A stretch of 64,000 nt of DNA from Luteibaculum oceani. Lineage in GTDB: Bacteria; Bacteroidota; Bacteroidia; Flavobacteriales_D; Luteibaculaceae. The notes beneath the pieces are model-generated. The model ran no database searches. It was not told the origin of the DNA and was given only the letters and a program-made list of their open reading frames with translations. A program made the translations under genes and the position numbers. The stretch spans positions 186,001 through 250,000 of the forward strand of contig NZ_VORB01000005.1 in assembly GCF_007995015.1 (NCBI RefSeq). The letters run 5' to 3'. Positions 7,894 through 16,364 of the stretch are shown here, one piece after another. How positions within the stretch are numbered: position 1 is the first letter of the stretch; the number at the start of each line of letters is the position of its first letter.

Positions 7894-8223
7894 ATGAAAA
7901 AGAGCAGCGATGCATACGAACGCATTTATGCACTAGTGCGAAATATCCCCGAGGGAAAGGTTTGTACTTACGGCGACATCGCCGAAGCCATTGGAAGTAA
8001 AGGTGGAGCACGTCTAGTTGGATGGGCCATGAATGGCTCCCACAATGCAAATCCTCCCGTGCCTGCACATAGAGTAGTAAACCGTTTGGGACAATTAAGC
8101 GGAAAACACCACTTCCCCACTCCCACCGCAATGCAAGAACTTCTTGAAGCCGAAGGGGTTAAGGTTAAAGACGATCAAATATTGGATTTTGCTTCCCACC
8201 GATGGAAACCTACATTGTCCTGA
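7894..8223 (+). CDS. Alkyltransferase-like protein (MGMT fold, catalytic Cys replaced by Ala)
   Basis: A 109-residue DNA-binding protein of the O6-alkylguanine-DNA alkyltransferase C-terminal domain family. The helix-turn-helix (about 20-48, IPEGKVCTYGDIAEAIG...ARLVGWAMNGS) and the active-site region are intact, but the methyl-acceptor motif PCHRV reads PAHRV, with Ala58 in the place of the reactive Cys. It therefore cannot transfer alkyl groups. Known alkyltransferase-like proteins bind O6-alkylguanine lesions and direct them to nucleotide excision repair; that role is inferred here. Length fits the stand-alone ATL family. It shares a transcript with trmB. Confidence 0.9.
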   Translation: MKKSSDAYERIYALVRNIPEGKVCTYGDIAEAIGSKGGARLVGWAMNGSHNANPPVPAHRVVNRLGQLSGKHHFPTPTAMQELLEAEGVKVKDDQILDFASHRWKPTLS

Positions 8224-8246
8224 CAATTATTTAGCGCAACAAATTG

Positions 8247-8254
8247 TACCTTTG
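8247..8254 (+). promoter_or_regulatory. -7 element of the mrp operon promoter
   Basis: TACCTTTG matches TAnnTTTG perfectly and ends 14 bp before the mrp ATG at 8269. A -33 element is not evident. Confidence 0.45.
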
Positions 8255-8268
8255 CAGCACTTTTAGCT

Positions 8269-9381
8269 ATGAGTGACAAGCCAGTAACAAAAACAGAAAT
8301 AGAAAAGGCCCTTTCTTACGTTAAGGAGCCCGATTTAAATAAAGACATCGTAAGCCTTGGATTGGTTAGAAATCTAAGCTTGGATGGGCACAAGGTTAAG
8401 TTTCAGCTTAGCGTGCACAATCCAGCCATGCACAACAAAAAGCGCATGGAAGAAGCTTGTCGTTTCAATATCCAAAGACACTGCGGCGACCACCTAGAAA
8501 TTGAAGTCGATATCGTTTCACTGAAGGATACAGAAGATCCCGAATTAAGGAAAGTACTTCCAGGTGTAAAAAACATTTTGGCTGTAGCCTCTGGAAAGGG
8601 TGGAGTAGGAAAATCTACTATTGCTGTTAACCTGGCAGTTGGATTAGCCAAATTGGGTTATTCCGTAGGATTCATCGATGCTGACATTTATGGTCCATCT
8701 GCCCCGGTAATGTTCGATTTAAGACAGGATAAGCCCACTACGGTAGAAGTAGATGGAAAATCGAAGATTACACCGTTGGAGCAGTATGGCGTGAAAATTC
8801 TTTCCATCGGATTTTTCGCTGAAGCCAATCAGGCTATTGTTTGGAGAGGCCCAATGGCAACTCGTGCACTAAATCAGATGTTTAGCGATGCACACTGGGG
8901 ACCATTGGATTATGTAATTGTAGACCTTCCTCCAGGAACTGGGGATATACACTTATCGCTTGTTCAGGCAGTACCTGTAACTGGAGCAGTTGTGGTTTCA
9001 ACTCCTCAAGAAGTAGCATTAGCTGATGCACGTAAAGGAGTTGAGATGTTTAAAATTCCACAAATTAACGTACCTGTACTGGGAATAGTAGAAAATATGG
9101 CTTGGTTTACTCCGGCCGAATTACCAGAAAACAAGTATTACATTTTTGGTAAAGAAGGAGCTGCAAAATTAGCGGAGCAGCAAAATATCGATCTGCTTGG
9201 ACAGATTCCTTTGATACAAAGTGTTAGAGAAGCTGGAGACATAGGTAGACCTGCTGTTTTACAGGAGGGAACTCAGGCAAGCGAGGCTTTTGATAAAATG
9301 GTTTTGAATGTTATCAAAAGTGTAGAAAAGAGAAATTCGGAACAAGAACCCACTAAAAAGGTTAGTGTAACACCTCAGTAA
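8269..9381 (+). CDS. mrp: Mrp/NBP35-type iron-sulfur carrier ATPase
   Basis: A P-loop ATPase that carries or inserts Fe-S clusters. Residues about 5-85 are a MIP18/DUF59 domain; the ParA-like ATPase follows with deviant Walker A GKGGVGKST at 109-117, IDADIYGPSAP and DLPPGTGD. The cluster-binding CxxC found in many Mrp proteins is absent: the segment reads ENMAWFTPAELPENK. I believe this is usual in Bacteroidetes, so it is not taken as decay. It heads an operon with nfu (1 bp between) and the ferredoxin reductase gene, which supports an Fe-S role. Confidence 0.93.
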   Translation: MSDKPVTKTEIEKALSYVKEPDLNKDIVSLGLVRNLSLDGHKVKFQLSVHNPAMHNKKRMEEACRFNIQRHCGDHLEIEVDIVSLKDTEDPELRKVLPGVKNILAVASGKGGVGKSTIAVNLAVGLAKLGYSVGFIDADIYGPSAPVMFDLRQDKPTTVEVDGKSKITPLEQYGVKILSIGFFAEANQAIVWRGPMATRALNQMFSDAHWGPLDYVIVDLPPGTGDIHLSLVQAVPVTGAVVVSTPQEVALADARKGVEMFKIPQINVPVLGIVENMAWFTPAELPENKYYIFGKEGAAKLAEQQNIDLLGQIPLIQSVREAGDIGRPAVLQEGTQASEAFDKMVLNVIKSVEKRNSEQEPTKKVSVTPQ

Positions 9382-9382
9382 T

Positions 9383-9655
9383 ATGAATAATGCCGGTATG
9401 GTATCCATAGAGGATAAAATAAACGAAGCGCTTAACTCCATTCGCCCCTTTTTAGAGGCCGACGGTGGAGACGTAACGCTAGAGGAGGTAACAGACGATG
9501 GTATCGCCAAGGTAAAATTGCATGGAGCGTGCAGCAGCTGTTCCATGAGCTCAATGACCATGAAGGCCGGAATCGAAGAAGCCATTAAAAAGGCTGTACC
9601 TCAGATTAATGCGGTAATTGCCGTTAACAATATTGTAGAATCATCATTAAACTGA
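9383..9655 (+). CDS. NifU-like (Nfu) iron-sulfur scaffold protein
   Basis: A 90-residue protein made of a single NifU C-terminal domain. Cys50 and Cys53 in GACSSCSMSSMTM form the CxxC that bridges a [4Fe-4S] cluster between two subunits. LEADGGDVTLEEV is the other signature. Start at ATG 9383; ATG at 9398 (MVSIEDKIN) is an alternative. It sits between mrp and the ferredoxin reductase gene with spacings of 1 and 14 bp, and would pass clusters to target proteins, possibly the ferredoxin encoded about 3.4 kb downstream. Confidence 0.93.
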   Translation: MNNAGMVSIEDKINEALNSIRPFLEADGGDVTLEEVTDDGIAKVKLHGACSSCSMSSMTMKAGIEEAIKKAVPQINAVIAVNNIVESSLN

Positions 9656-9669
9656 TTACCACTGAGTAA

Positions 9670-10674
9670 ATGATAGAAACTGATATCCTAATTATAGGCG
9701 CTGGTCCTTGTGGATTATTTACCGTATTCGAAGCTGGACTTCTAAAATTGCGCTGCCACCTTGTAGATTCACTTCCACAACCTGGAGGACAACTAACCGA
9801 AATTTATCCGAAAAAACCCATTTACGATATCCCAGGATTTCCTTCAGTTTTAGCTGGAGACCTAGTGGAACATTTAATGGATCAAGCTCGTCCGTTTAAG
9901 CCTGGATTTACCCTAGGTGAACGCGCCGAAACGGTAGAAAAAGACGAGGAAGGAAATTTCATTTTAACTACGAATAAAGGTACTAAGCACAAAGCTCCTG
10001 TTATCGCTATAGCGGGTGGATTAGGTTGCTTTGAGCCTCGTAAACCACCTATCTCTAATATCACTGATTTCGAGGATAAAGGAGTAGAATACATTATTAA
10101 AGACCCCGAATTTTACCGCGGAAAACGCGTAGTAATTGCCGGTGGTGGGGATTCTGCACTCGACTGGACGATATTCCTTTCTAACGTAGCGAGCGAAGTT
10201 TCTTTGGTACACAGAAGAAGCTCTTTCCGCGGACATTTAGATTCTGTACAAAAGGTTATGGACATGGCCGAAAGTGGAAAAATAAACCTGGTTACTAATG
10301 CAGAAGTAACCGGATTAAATGGGGATGACCAATTAAGCGAAGTAACCATAACCAAACAAGATCACGGTGAAATCGTTAAAAAAGCAGACCACTTTGTTCC
10401 ATTGTTTGGATTATCTCCCAAGCTTGGTCCTTTAGCTGACTGGGGACTTAACATCAGTAAAAACTCTATAGAGGTAGATACTTTTGATTACAGCACCAAT
10501 GTGGAAGGAATTTATGCCATTGGAGACATTAATACTTACCCAGGGAAATTAAAACTTATTCTTTGTGGGTTCCACGAAGCCACTTTAATGGTACAAAGCG
10601 CATTTAAGCGCATTTACCCAGATAAGAACTTAGTACTTAAATACACCACCGTTAACGGAGTTAATGGGTTTTAG
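9670..10674 (+). CDS. Ferredoxin--NADP(+) reductase, thioredoxin-reductase type
   Basis: FAD- and NADPH-binding flavoprotein of 334 residues. FAD motif IIGAGPCGLF (9-18) and NAD(P)H motif VVIAGGGDSALDW (about 154-166) are present, and the C-terminal FAD segment GIYAIGDINTYPGKLKLI is clear. The redox-active CxxC of true thioredoxin reductases is missing, which identifies the YumC/ferredoxin-NADP reductase group. It should exchange electrons between NADPH and a ferredoxin; the [2Fe-2S] ferredoxin at 13.0 kb is the obvious candidate partner. It ends the mrp-nfu operon and is followed by a terminator. Confidence 0.92.
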   Translation: MIETDILIIGAGPCGLFTVFEAGLLKLRCHLVDSLPQPGGQLTEIYPKKPIYDIPGFPSVLAGDLVEHLMDQARPFKPGFTLGERAETVEKDEEGNFILTTNKGTKHKAPVIAIAGGLGCFEPRKPPISNITDFEDKGVEYIIKDPEFYRGKRVVIAGGGDSALDWTIFLSNVASEVSLVHRRSSFRGHLDSVQKVMDMAESGKINLVTNAEVTGLNGDDQLSEVTITKQDHGEIVKKADHFVPLFGLSPKLGPLADWGLNISKNSIEVDTFDYSTNVEGIYAIGDINTYPGKLKLILCGFHEATLMVQSAFKRIYPDKNLVLKYTTVNGVNGF

Positions 10675-10697
10675 GGAATAGATTTATTAATGGATTG

Positions 10698-10730
10698 AAG
10701 GCTGCCAATTAAAAAAGCAGCCTTTTTTTA
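10698..10730 (+). terminator. Intrinsic terminator of the mrp-nfu-reductase operon
   Basis: An 8-bp stem AAGGCTGC/GCAGCCTT (10698-10705 with 10717-10724) is followed by a seven-T run. Confidence 0.9.
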
Positions 10731-10776
10731 ATTACAACAGAATTTACCAAAACAACTTAAAGCCCAAATTAAAACA

Positions 10777-12381
10777 TCATTCCTTAATAAAACGAGCTAC
10801 TTTTCCATCGCTGCGGCGAATGAGGTAAACCCCATCACTAAGACCAGAAATATTAAGTTGGTTTTTTGCCTTGTAACGACCTAACAATTTTCCATCAGAC
10901 TGGAATAGCTCAAAATCTGATTTACCGTTTAGGTTTATTATATCGCTTTGGCTAGGGTTGGGAAATATTATTATTGGAATCTCTGTAGTAGCAGAGGTAG
11001 AACCTTGCGGTAGCTTACTCCATTTGCGAATAAAGATACTTGGTGGTTTTTCTCGAGAACCGTGGAAATAAAAATCACTTTTTTCAATATCGTAACCTGC
11101 ATGTAATTCAAAATAGCTAGTGGACGAGATTTTTAAAAAATTATTCTCTCTGTTACAAAACGGGTAATCATCCATCGCTTCCATTGCCAAAATGTCACCT
11201 CGATAATCCATTATTACCTTCAGTCGTTGATCTTCATTTACAGAGACATTAAAATTAGGGTAGTTTCTTGAAATCCCCCTAAAATGTGCTGTATATGTTG
11301 AATCAGTTAAAAAACTGCAACTAGATGATCCGTCATGTCGATTCGGCCATTCATCTAAGGAGTCTCCGAAAAAAATTAGAGATTCATATTTACAAGAATT
11401 TAAATTTATTCTGGCCCACACCAAGTCTCGCCAGCCACCATTGTAAGTTGCCGGATAGTAACCTGAACTAATCTTTGGTTGCAATACCCCGTCAACAAGT
11501 AAAATACTATCATTGATAAAAAAATAATTCAAAAAATACATATCAAAAGAATCCCTTTTGGACAGCTCGATTAAAGAACTATCAGTAGCCTCCCCATTTT
11601 CATTAAAGCTTAAGACCAATAACTCCTGGGAGACCTGAGTTTCAATGGTTTCCTTTAGTGTTTGCTCTAAAACTACAATATGTCCATTACCATTTGGTCT
11701 TTCCTTTATCGTACTTACACTGGAATATTTATACCTAGTGGTGTCATCCCAACTCACATTATTTGTTATTTGCCCCTCCGGTTTTAACTCAAAAACCCAG
11801 GGTTTTCCTCCCTTTAGAAAGTAAGAATTTTGCGGCTCACCATCAAAATATCTTGAGTCCTGTACTGCATATAACTTCAAATGACCATTGGGTAATTCAA
11901 ACAAAGTTATAAGTCTGTCGTCACCACTACTTCCCAAACACCGATTCCACAAAACATTTAAATCCCTATCTAAGCGCGCCACAAATACATCGTAGTAGAG
12001 TTGTTGCCCTTCAACCCCACCTATTTCATGGGTTTCAGAATAGCAATAAGAACAGGATCCAAATAACAACAGGTCTCCGTTACTTAACTCTTTCATTCTT
12101 AGTACCTCATCGCCACCAAAATCAACAACTTTTTCATTTAAAATAGTGCCATTGGTATCTACTTCAAGAAAGTAACTATCTCTTATATACCCTTGGGGTG
12201 GTGGATCCGCTTTTTGCCCATAAATTAAAATGCGATTTTCATTCAATTGAATCATGTTTACAGGTACTTCCTCTTCATGGGAGCCGTAAATTTTATTCCA
12301 CTCCTCAAAAAGCGTATCCTGTTGGGCATTTGCCATAAATACCCAAGACATAAATATCAGAAGAAGAAGTTGCTTAAACAT
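10777..12381 (-). CDS. Secreted protein with type IX secretion C-terminal signal
   Basis: A 534-residue exported protein. Residues 1-20 (MFKQLLLLIFMSWVFMANAQ) are a signal peptide. The middle has repeated blocks of the kind found in beta-propellers (for example RILIYGQKADPPPQGYIRDSYFL is too long to be a motif by itself, but GNLL/GDLLLFG and GHLKLYAVQD are repeat-like). The last 70 residues (IIIFPNPSQSD, GKLLGRYKAK, LSDGVYLIRR) are a T9SS type A sorting domain. Start is placed at ATG 12381, because the frame upstream to 12441 lacks signal-peptide features. Function unknown. The coding region looks more AT-rich than its neighbours and is followed upstream by a repeat-filled stretch, suggesting later insertion. 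Confidence 0.85.
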   Translation of the reverse strand: MFKQLLLLIFMSWVFMANAQQDTLFEEWNKIYGSHEEEVPVNMIQLNENRILIYGQKADPPPQGYIRDSYFLEVDTNGTILNEKVVDFGGDEVLRMKELSNGDLLLFGSCSYCYSETHEIGGVEGQQLYYDVFVARLDRDLNVLWNRCLGSSGDDRLITLFELPNGHLKLYAVQDSRYFDGEPQNSYFLKGGKPWVFELKPEGQITNNVSWDDTTRYKYSSVSTIKERPNGNGHIVVLEQTLKETIETQVSQELLVLSFNENGEATDSSLIELSKRDSFDMYFLNYFFINDSILLVDGVLQPKISSGYYPATYNGGWRDLVWARINLNSCKYESLIFFGDSLDEWPNRHDGSSSCSFLTDSTYTAHFRGISRNYPNFNVSVNEDQRLKVIMDYRGDILAMEAMDDYPFCNRENNFLKISSTSYFELHAGYDIEKSDFYFHGSREKPPSIFIRKWSKLPQGSTSATTEIPIIIFPNPSQSDIINLNGKSDFELFQSDGKLLGRYKAKNQLNISGLSDGVYLIRRSDGKVARFIKE

Positions 12382-12723
12382 ATATTCTTGATTAGGGGAA
12401 TAAGCGCTTGCTAAATTCATTTCACTCTGATAAACAGGCACTTATCATTTATAAAACTCTTCATTATTTTTCACAATAAAAAATAAGGAAATACCACTCT
12501 ATCTTCTCAAAAACAATAGTTGGCTACATAATAGATAATCCAAACTCAAACCCGTAGATTAAGTACTTGATAGTTCATTTTTTACTTCAGCATATACAAT
12601 AACGAAACTATTTATCGCTCGGTGATTTTGATCAAACACTCAGGGTAAATATTATTTTGATGAAAACCCTATTCCTATTTTACTTGAAAGATTAGGGTCA
12701 ATTAGACCAACCCTTCAAAGATC

Positions 12724-12749
12724 GCTGTCTGAACGTAGTCGAGAACAGC
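12724..12749. repeat. Palindromic dispersed repeat, copy 1
   Basis: Imperfect hairpin opening with GCTGTCTGAACG and closing with TAGTCGAGAACAGC; the ends GCTGT and ACAGC pair. Copies 2 and 3 are at 12865 and 12963. Confidence 0.55.
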
Positions 12750-12764
12750 AGGACGTATCGAGGT

Positions 12765-12794
12765 TAACCACAAAGGAATCAAAGTTGCACAAAG
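12765..12794 (+). repeat. CACAAAG dispersed repeat
   Basis: Ends with CAAAGTTGCACAAAG and starts with AACCACAAAG, the same sequence as the inverted repeats around the GxxExxY gene near 20.6 and 21.2 kb; the centre differs at a few positions. A T-run and GG follow, as they do after the copy at 20589. Confidence 0.65.
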
Positions 12795-12864
12795 TTTTTT
12801 TGGGATGAGGGATTAAGGGTAAAGGGAACACCCTTTTCACTTCGCTAATCATTCTCCGAAGCGC

Positions 12865-12890
12865 GCTGTCCGAGCGCGTAGTCGAGGACA
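12865..12890. repeat. Palindromic dispersed repeat, copy 2
   Basis: Reads GCTGTCCGAGCG then CGTAGTCGAGGACA; GTCC and GGAC pair around the loop. Shares TGTC, GAGCG and AGTCGA with the copy at 12724. Confidence 0.5.
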
Positions 12891-12962
12891 ACACCCAGAA
12901 ATCGATTAAATATTCTTTTTTCCCTCAATATTTCATCGCAAATCACCAAGGACAGCGCTGCG

Positions 12963-12986
12963 TTGTCTCAGGGAAGTCGAAGACAT
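12963..12986. repeat. Palindromic dispersed repeat, copy 3 (degenerate)
   Basis: TTGTCTCAGGG followed by AAGTCGAAGACAT; GTCT and AGAC can pair. Weaker match to copies 1 and 2. Confidence 0.4.
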
Positions 12987-13021
12987 CGCATTTATTAGCA
13001 AATCCAATTCATTTGAATCCC

Positions 13022-13029
13022 TACTTTTG
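13022..13029 (+). promoter_or_regulatory. -7 element of the ferredoxin promoter
   Basis: TACTTTTG matches TAnnTTTG and ends 15 bp before the ATG at 13045. It overlaps an in-frame TTG at 13027, which is thereby excluded as a start. Confidence 0.5.
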
Positions 13030-13044
13030 CTGAAATTTTTTACC

Positions 13045-13371
13045 ATGAGTGTGGTTAATGTTACGGTAATCGACCGTCAGGGTGTAGAACACAATTTTGA
13101 AGCTCCAACCGATATGGATCTTAACCTTATGGAGCTTTGCAAGGCCAACGAACTTCCCGTAAAAGGTACTTGTGGAGGAATGGCGCTTTGTGCCTCTTGC
13201 CAATGCTATGTATTGTCTGATACCGATTTGCCAGAGCAAAGCGATGAGGAACTTGACATGCTAGATCAAGCTCTCTATGTTAAAGACAATAGCCGATTGG
13301 GCTGTCAAATTCCAATCTCAGAAAATATTGAGGGCTTAGTGGTAGAACTAGCTCCCGATGAAGAAGATTAA
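13045..13371 (+). CDS. [2Fe-2S] ferredoxin, adrenodoxin type
   Basis: A 108-residue electron carrier. Cys43, Cys49 and Cys52 (GTCGGMALCASC) plus Cys87 (SRLGCQI) give the C-x5-C-x2-C...C cluster ligand pattern of vertebrate/bacterial-type ferredoxins. ATG at 13045 is chosen because it matches family length and lies after the promoter. Likely partner of the ferredoxin-NADP reductase encoded at 9.7-10.7 kb; the two are now separated by the T9SS gene and repeats. It is followed after 25 bp by the epimerase-like gene. Confidence 0.92.
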   Translation: MSVVNVTVIDRQGVEHNFEAPTDMDLNLMELCKANELPVKGTCGGMALCASCQCYVLSDTDLPEQSDEELDMLDQALYVKDNSRLGCQIPISENIEGLVVELAPDEED

Positions 13372-13396
13372 AACAAATAATTGATCTAAGGGTTAA

Positions 13397-14311
13397 ATGA
13401 CTATGCCTAACGTAATGCTAACGGGTGGCACCGGCTTGGTTGGATCAAAACTTTGCGACAAGCTCCTGGCCCTCAATTACAAAGTATTTATTCTTACTCG
13501 TGGAAGATCTATAAAGGTATCTCCCAACCTTTCCTACGTAAATTGGGATATTGCCAATAAACATGTGGATAAAGGCGCACTCCCTAAAAAGTCGGAAGAA
13601 CTCTTTATCATTCACCTTGCAGGAGCATCTGTTGCCGACCAACGCTGGACATCCTCCTACAAAACCAAGATCCTAAATAGCCGAGTAGATTCGCTCAACT
13701 TCCTTTTGTCTCTTGTTGGAGATCAATGTAAACATATTGTTTCGGCTTCGGGAGTGAATTACTATTTCGGACCGAATACCGACAAGGAGTTTAAAGAGGA
13801 AGATGCTGCAGACCAAAGCAGTTTTCTGGGACAAGTATGTGTAGAATGGGAAAAAGCTGCCTTAGAAAACACCTATGGCATACCTGCTGCAGTGGTTAGA
13901 ACTGGAACCGTTCTCTCTAAACGCGGTGGAGCCTTTGGCATATTTAAATCACTCGCCAAAAAAGGCCTACTGATGCCCTTGGGTTCTGGTAAACAATGGC
14001 TACCCTGGATACATAATTACGATTTGTGTGAGATGTACATCCACTTGTTGGAAAAAAGAAGAACCGGAGCTTTTAACGCGGTGGCATCTGAACAAATAAT
14101 TCAAAAAGACTTCTTTAAGCAACTTGCAAACAAGCTAAATAAATGGGTTTGGCCACCTCTGGCTCCCAAATTCGCGATAAAACTTGCAATGGGTGAAAGA
14201 GCTACCATAATCTTAAATGGTGCCCAAATAGACAATCAAAAAATCTTGGATAGCGGTTTTAAGTTTAAATATCCCGCCGTTGATAAGGCCCTAGACCATT
14301 TGGTTAAGTAG
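13397..14311 (+). CDS. TIGR01777-family NAD(P)-dependent epimerase-like protein
   Basis: Extended short-chain dehydrogenase/reductase fold, 304 residues. The NAD(P) motif MLTGGTGLVGSKLCDKLL is at the N-terminus, IIHLAGASVADQRWTSSYK is the hallmark of the YfcH/SDR39U1 group, and AAVVRTGTVLSKRGGAFGIF and PLGSGKQWLPWIHNYDL follow. A DUF1731-like tail is present (PPLAPKFAIKLAMGERATIIL). The substrate of this family is not known. Start ATG 13397; ATG 13403 is possible. Confidence 0.88.
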   Translation: MTMPNVMLTGGTGLVGSKLCDKLLALNYKVFILTRGRSIKVSPNLSYVNWDIANKHVDKGALPKKSEELFIIHLAGASVADQRWTSSYKTKILNSRVDSLNFLLSLVGDQCKHIVSASGVNYYFGPNTDKEFKEEDAADQSSFLGQVCVEWEKAALENTYGIPAAVVRTGTVLSKRGGAFGIFKSLAKKGLLMPLGSGKQWLPWIHNYDLCEMYIHLLEKRRTGAFNAVASEQIIQKDFFKQLANKLNKWVWPPLAPKFAIKLAMGERATIILNGAQIDNQKILDSGFKFKYPAVDKALDHLVK

Positions 14312-14450
14312 TTGTGGATCTGTTGATGAAGAGATGAAAAGATAAAGGGATTATGTGTTCAAGGGTTTATGGGGTAATGGGTTAACCACCCAGAAACACT
14401 TTTTGGTTTTAAAATCTAGGATCCAGGTGCCGGAAACACCTATAAACACC

Positions 14451-14520
14451 TACAAACCAACCACTTAACTACTCAACCACTTACTATTCAACCATTCAAC
14501 CACTCTCCACTCACCAAAAC
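14451..14520. repeat. Low-complexity CAACCACT-like repeat tract
   Basis: Degenerate short units such as CCAACCACTTA, CTCAACCACTTA, TTCAACCATT and CAACCACTC fill the space between the epimerase-like gene and the polyprenyl synthase gene. No gene or hairpin is apparent here. Confidence 0.5.
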
Positions 14521-14524
14521 ACAA

Positions 14525-15502
14525 CTACGAAATTCTATCCGCTAAAAAGCCAGCCAATTCTTCAAATTGATCTTTGTATTCGTCTTGCATATTGGTTTCG
14601 GCCAATGCATTTAACGCACGGTGGTAATAATCGAGCATTATTTCGGTAGTTGCTTTTCTTGCTCCCGATCGTTCAAAAATTTCCTTTACACGCTTAACTT
14701 TCTCCTCAGGATTACTCAATTCGCGTTTAGCAAACCAGTTTAAAAGTTCTGCTTTATCTTCTTCGTTGGCCAATTCTAACGCCTTTAAGAACAAGTAGGT
14801 TTTCTTATTGGCTAAGATGTCGCCACCTTCTTTTTTACCAAAGTTTTCACCTTCGGGAAAGGCGTCTAATAAATCATCTTTTATTTGAAATGAAATCCCA
14901 AGATACTCTCCAAAGCGGTATATTTTTTCGGCTTCTGACTTATCTGCCCCACCGATTATTGCTCCCATTTTAAGGCTTGCACCAACTAATGCAGCAGTTT
15001 TTTGGCGGATCATTTCTATGTAGTCCTCAACCTTTACTTCCTTGAGATTTTCGAACTCCAAATCCTTAACCTGACCTTCGCAAACTTCAACGGCCGAATG
15101 CGAAAACACCTCGAAACATGGCTTAAAGGCTCTATCGCTTAATCGACCTAAATACTTATAGGCTTCAATAAGCATTACATCCCCAGTTAAAATGGCAATA
15201 TTCTCATCCCACTTGGTGTGCACCGTTTCTTTACCCCTTCTTTTTGGGGCCTCATCCATAATATCGTCGTGAACTAATGAGAAATTATGAAATACCTCCA
15301 CAGCCATGGCTGCATCCCTTAGTTCTGTTTCCGTACCGTGGTATGCCTTTCCCGCTAAAATTAACATAGCTGGTCGTATACGCTTCCCGCCCAATTCCAT
15401 TATGTAGCGAAAAGGCTCGTATAGTCCTTTAGGTTCTATGGGAAGTGGCAAATCTTTAATTTGCCCGTTGATAAACTCCTTTAGTTCTACTAGAGACTGC
15501 AT
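14525..15502 (-). CDS. Trans-polyprenyl diphosphate synthase
   Basis: Head-to-tail prenyltransferase of 325 residues that extends allylic diphosphates with isopentenyl diphosphate. GGKRIRP (38-44), first aspartate-rich motif DDIMD (79-83) and second DDLLD (209-213) are intact. Phe74, five residues before the first motif, is a large residue at a position that limits chain length in this family, so geranylgeranyl diphosphate (C20) is a fair guess; longer quinone side chains cannot be excluded. It starts 1 bp after the rmlA stop and ends the MMPL-rmlA operon. Confidence 0.9.
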   Translation of the reverse strand: MQSLVELKEFINGQIKDLPLPIEPKGLYEPFRYIMELGGKRIRPAMLILAGKAYHGTETELRDAAMAVEVFHNFSLVHDDIMDEAPKRRGKETVHTKWDENIAILTGDVMLIEAYKYLGRLSDRAFKPCFEVFSHSAVEVCEGQVKDLEFENLKEVKVEDYIEMIRQKTAALVGASLKMGAIIGGADKSEAEKIYRFGEYLGISFQIKDDLLDAFPEGENFGKKEGGDILANKKTYLFLKALELANEEDKAELLNWFAKRELSNPEEKVKRVKEIFERSGARKATTEIMLDYYHRALNALAETNMQDEYKDQFEELAGFLADRIS

Positions 15503-15503
15503 A

Positions 15504-16364
15504 CTATTTTACCAGGTTTTTAAGGTAAACACCATATCCACTCTTTTCTAGAGGTTCGGCAATTTTTAATAATTGTTCGCTATTTATAAATCCTTGACGG
15601 AAGGCAGCTTCTTCTATACAGCCTATGTTTAATCCTTGTCTAGCTTCAATAACCTGTACATACTGACCAGCCTGCATAAGGGAGTTAAATGTTCCCGTAT
15701 CCAACCATGCGGTTCCTCTGTCCATTATTGCCACCTGAAGCTCACCGTTTTCGAGATAAATCTTGTTGATATCGGTTATCTCTAGCTCCCCCCTTTTACT
15801 AGGCTTTAGGTTCTTAGCGTAATCAATCACTCGGTTGTCGTAAAAGTACAAACCAGGAACAGCGAAGTTAGACTTTGGTTCACTTGGTTTTTCTTCAATT
15901 GAGATGGCTTTACCACTCGCATCGAACTCCACTACTCCATATCGCTCTGGATCGGATACGTGATAGGCAAAAACCACACCTCCATCTGGATTGGTATTAT
16001 CTTGAAGCGTTTTATCTAATCCCGTACCATAAAAGATATTATCTCCTAAAATCAACGCCACCTTATCGTTTCCTATAAAATCGGCTCCAATGGTAAAGGC
16101 CTGTGCCAAACCTTTAGGCTCGGGTTGTACGGCATACGAAAGTTCTATTCCAATTTGACGGCCATCGCCCAAAAGGTTTCTAAATGCCTCCTGATCTCGA
16201 GGAGTAGTTATGATTAATATTTCGCGGATACCACTGTTGATTAGGGTACTAAGTGGATAATATATCATTGGTTTATCGTAAACGGGCATCAGCTGCTTAC
16301 TCACCGAATAGGTTAAAGGGTGTAACCTTGTTCCCGATCCTCCCGCTAATATTATTCCTTTCAT
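15504..16364 (-). CDS. rmlA: Glucose-1-phosphate thymidylyltransferase
   Basis: Makes dTDP-glucose from dTTP and glucose 1-phosphate, the first step toward dTDP-rhamnose and other dTDP-sugars. The 286-residue protein shows the nucleotide-binding signature [37 protein letters not shown] and [11 protein letters not shown], all typical. rmlB, rmlC and rmlD are not in the window. It overlaps the upstream exporter gene by 4 bp (ATGA), so it is translated from the same mRNA. Confidence 0.95.
   Translation of the reverse strand: MKGIILAGGSGTRLHPLTYSVSKQLMPVYDKPMIYYPLSTLINSGIREILIITTPRDQEAFRNLLGDGRQIGIELSYAVQPEPKGLAQAFTIGADFIGNDKVALILGDNIFYGTGLDKTLQDNTNPDGGVVFAYHVSDPERYGVVEFDASGKAISIEEKPSEPKSNFAVPGLYFYDNRVIDYAKNLKPSKRGELEITDINKIYLENGELQVAIMDRGTAWLDTGTFNSLMQAGQYVQVIEARQGLNIGCIEEAAFRQGFINSEQLLKIAEPLEKSGYGVYLKNLVK

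Larger units (their letters stand above)
12442..13021. other. Non-coding stretch with dispersed repeats
   Basis: About 580 bp without a convincing gene. The first 270 bp are AT-rich with nothing recognisable. The rest holds three imperfect hairpins of the TGTC-n-AGTCGA-GAC type (near 12724, 12865 and 12963) and one copy of the CACAAAG repeat that also flanks the GxxExxY gene (12765-12794). Confidence 0.6.

Noticed and set aside
14312-14450. Possible small gene between the epimerase-like and prenyl-synthase genes
   Set aside because: Short, repeat-like, AT-rich stretch with no frame having a start and coding character.
14451-14520. CRISPR-like array in the CAACCACT tract
   Set aside because: Units are short, degenerate and without regular spacers.
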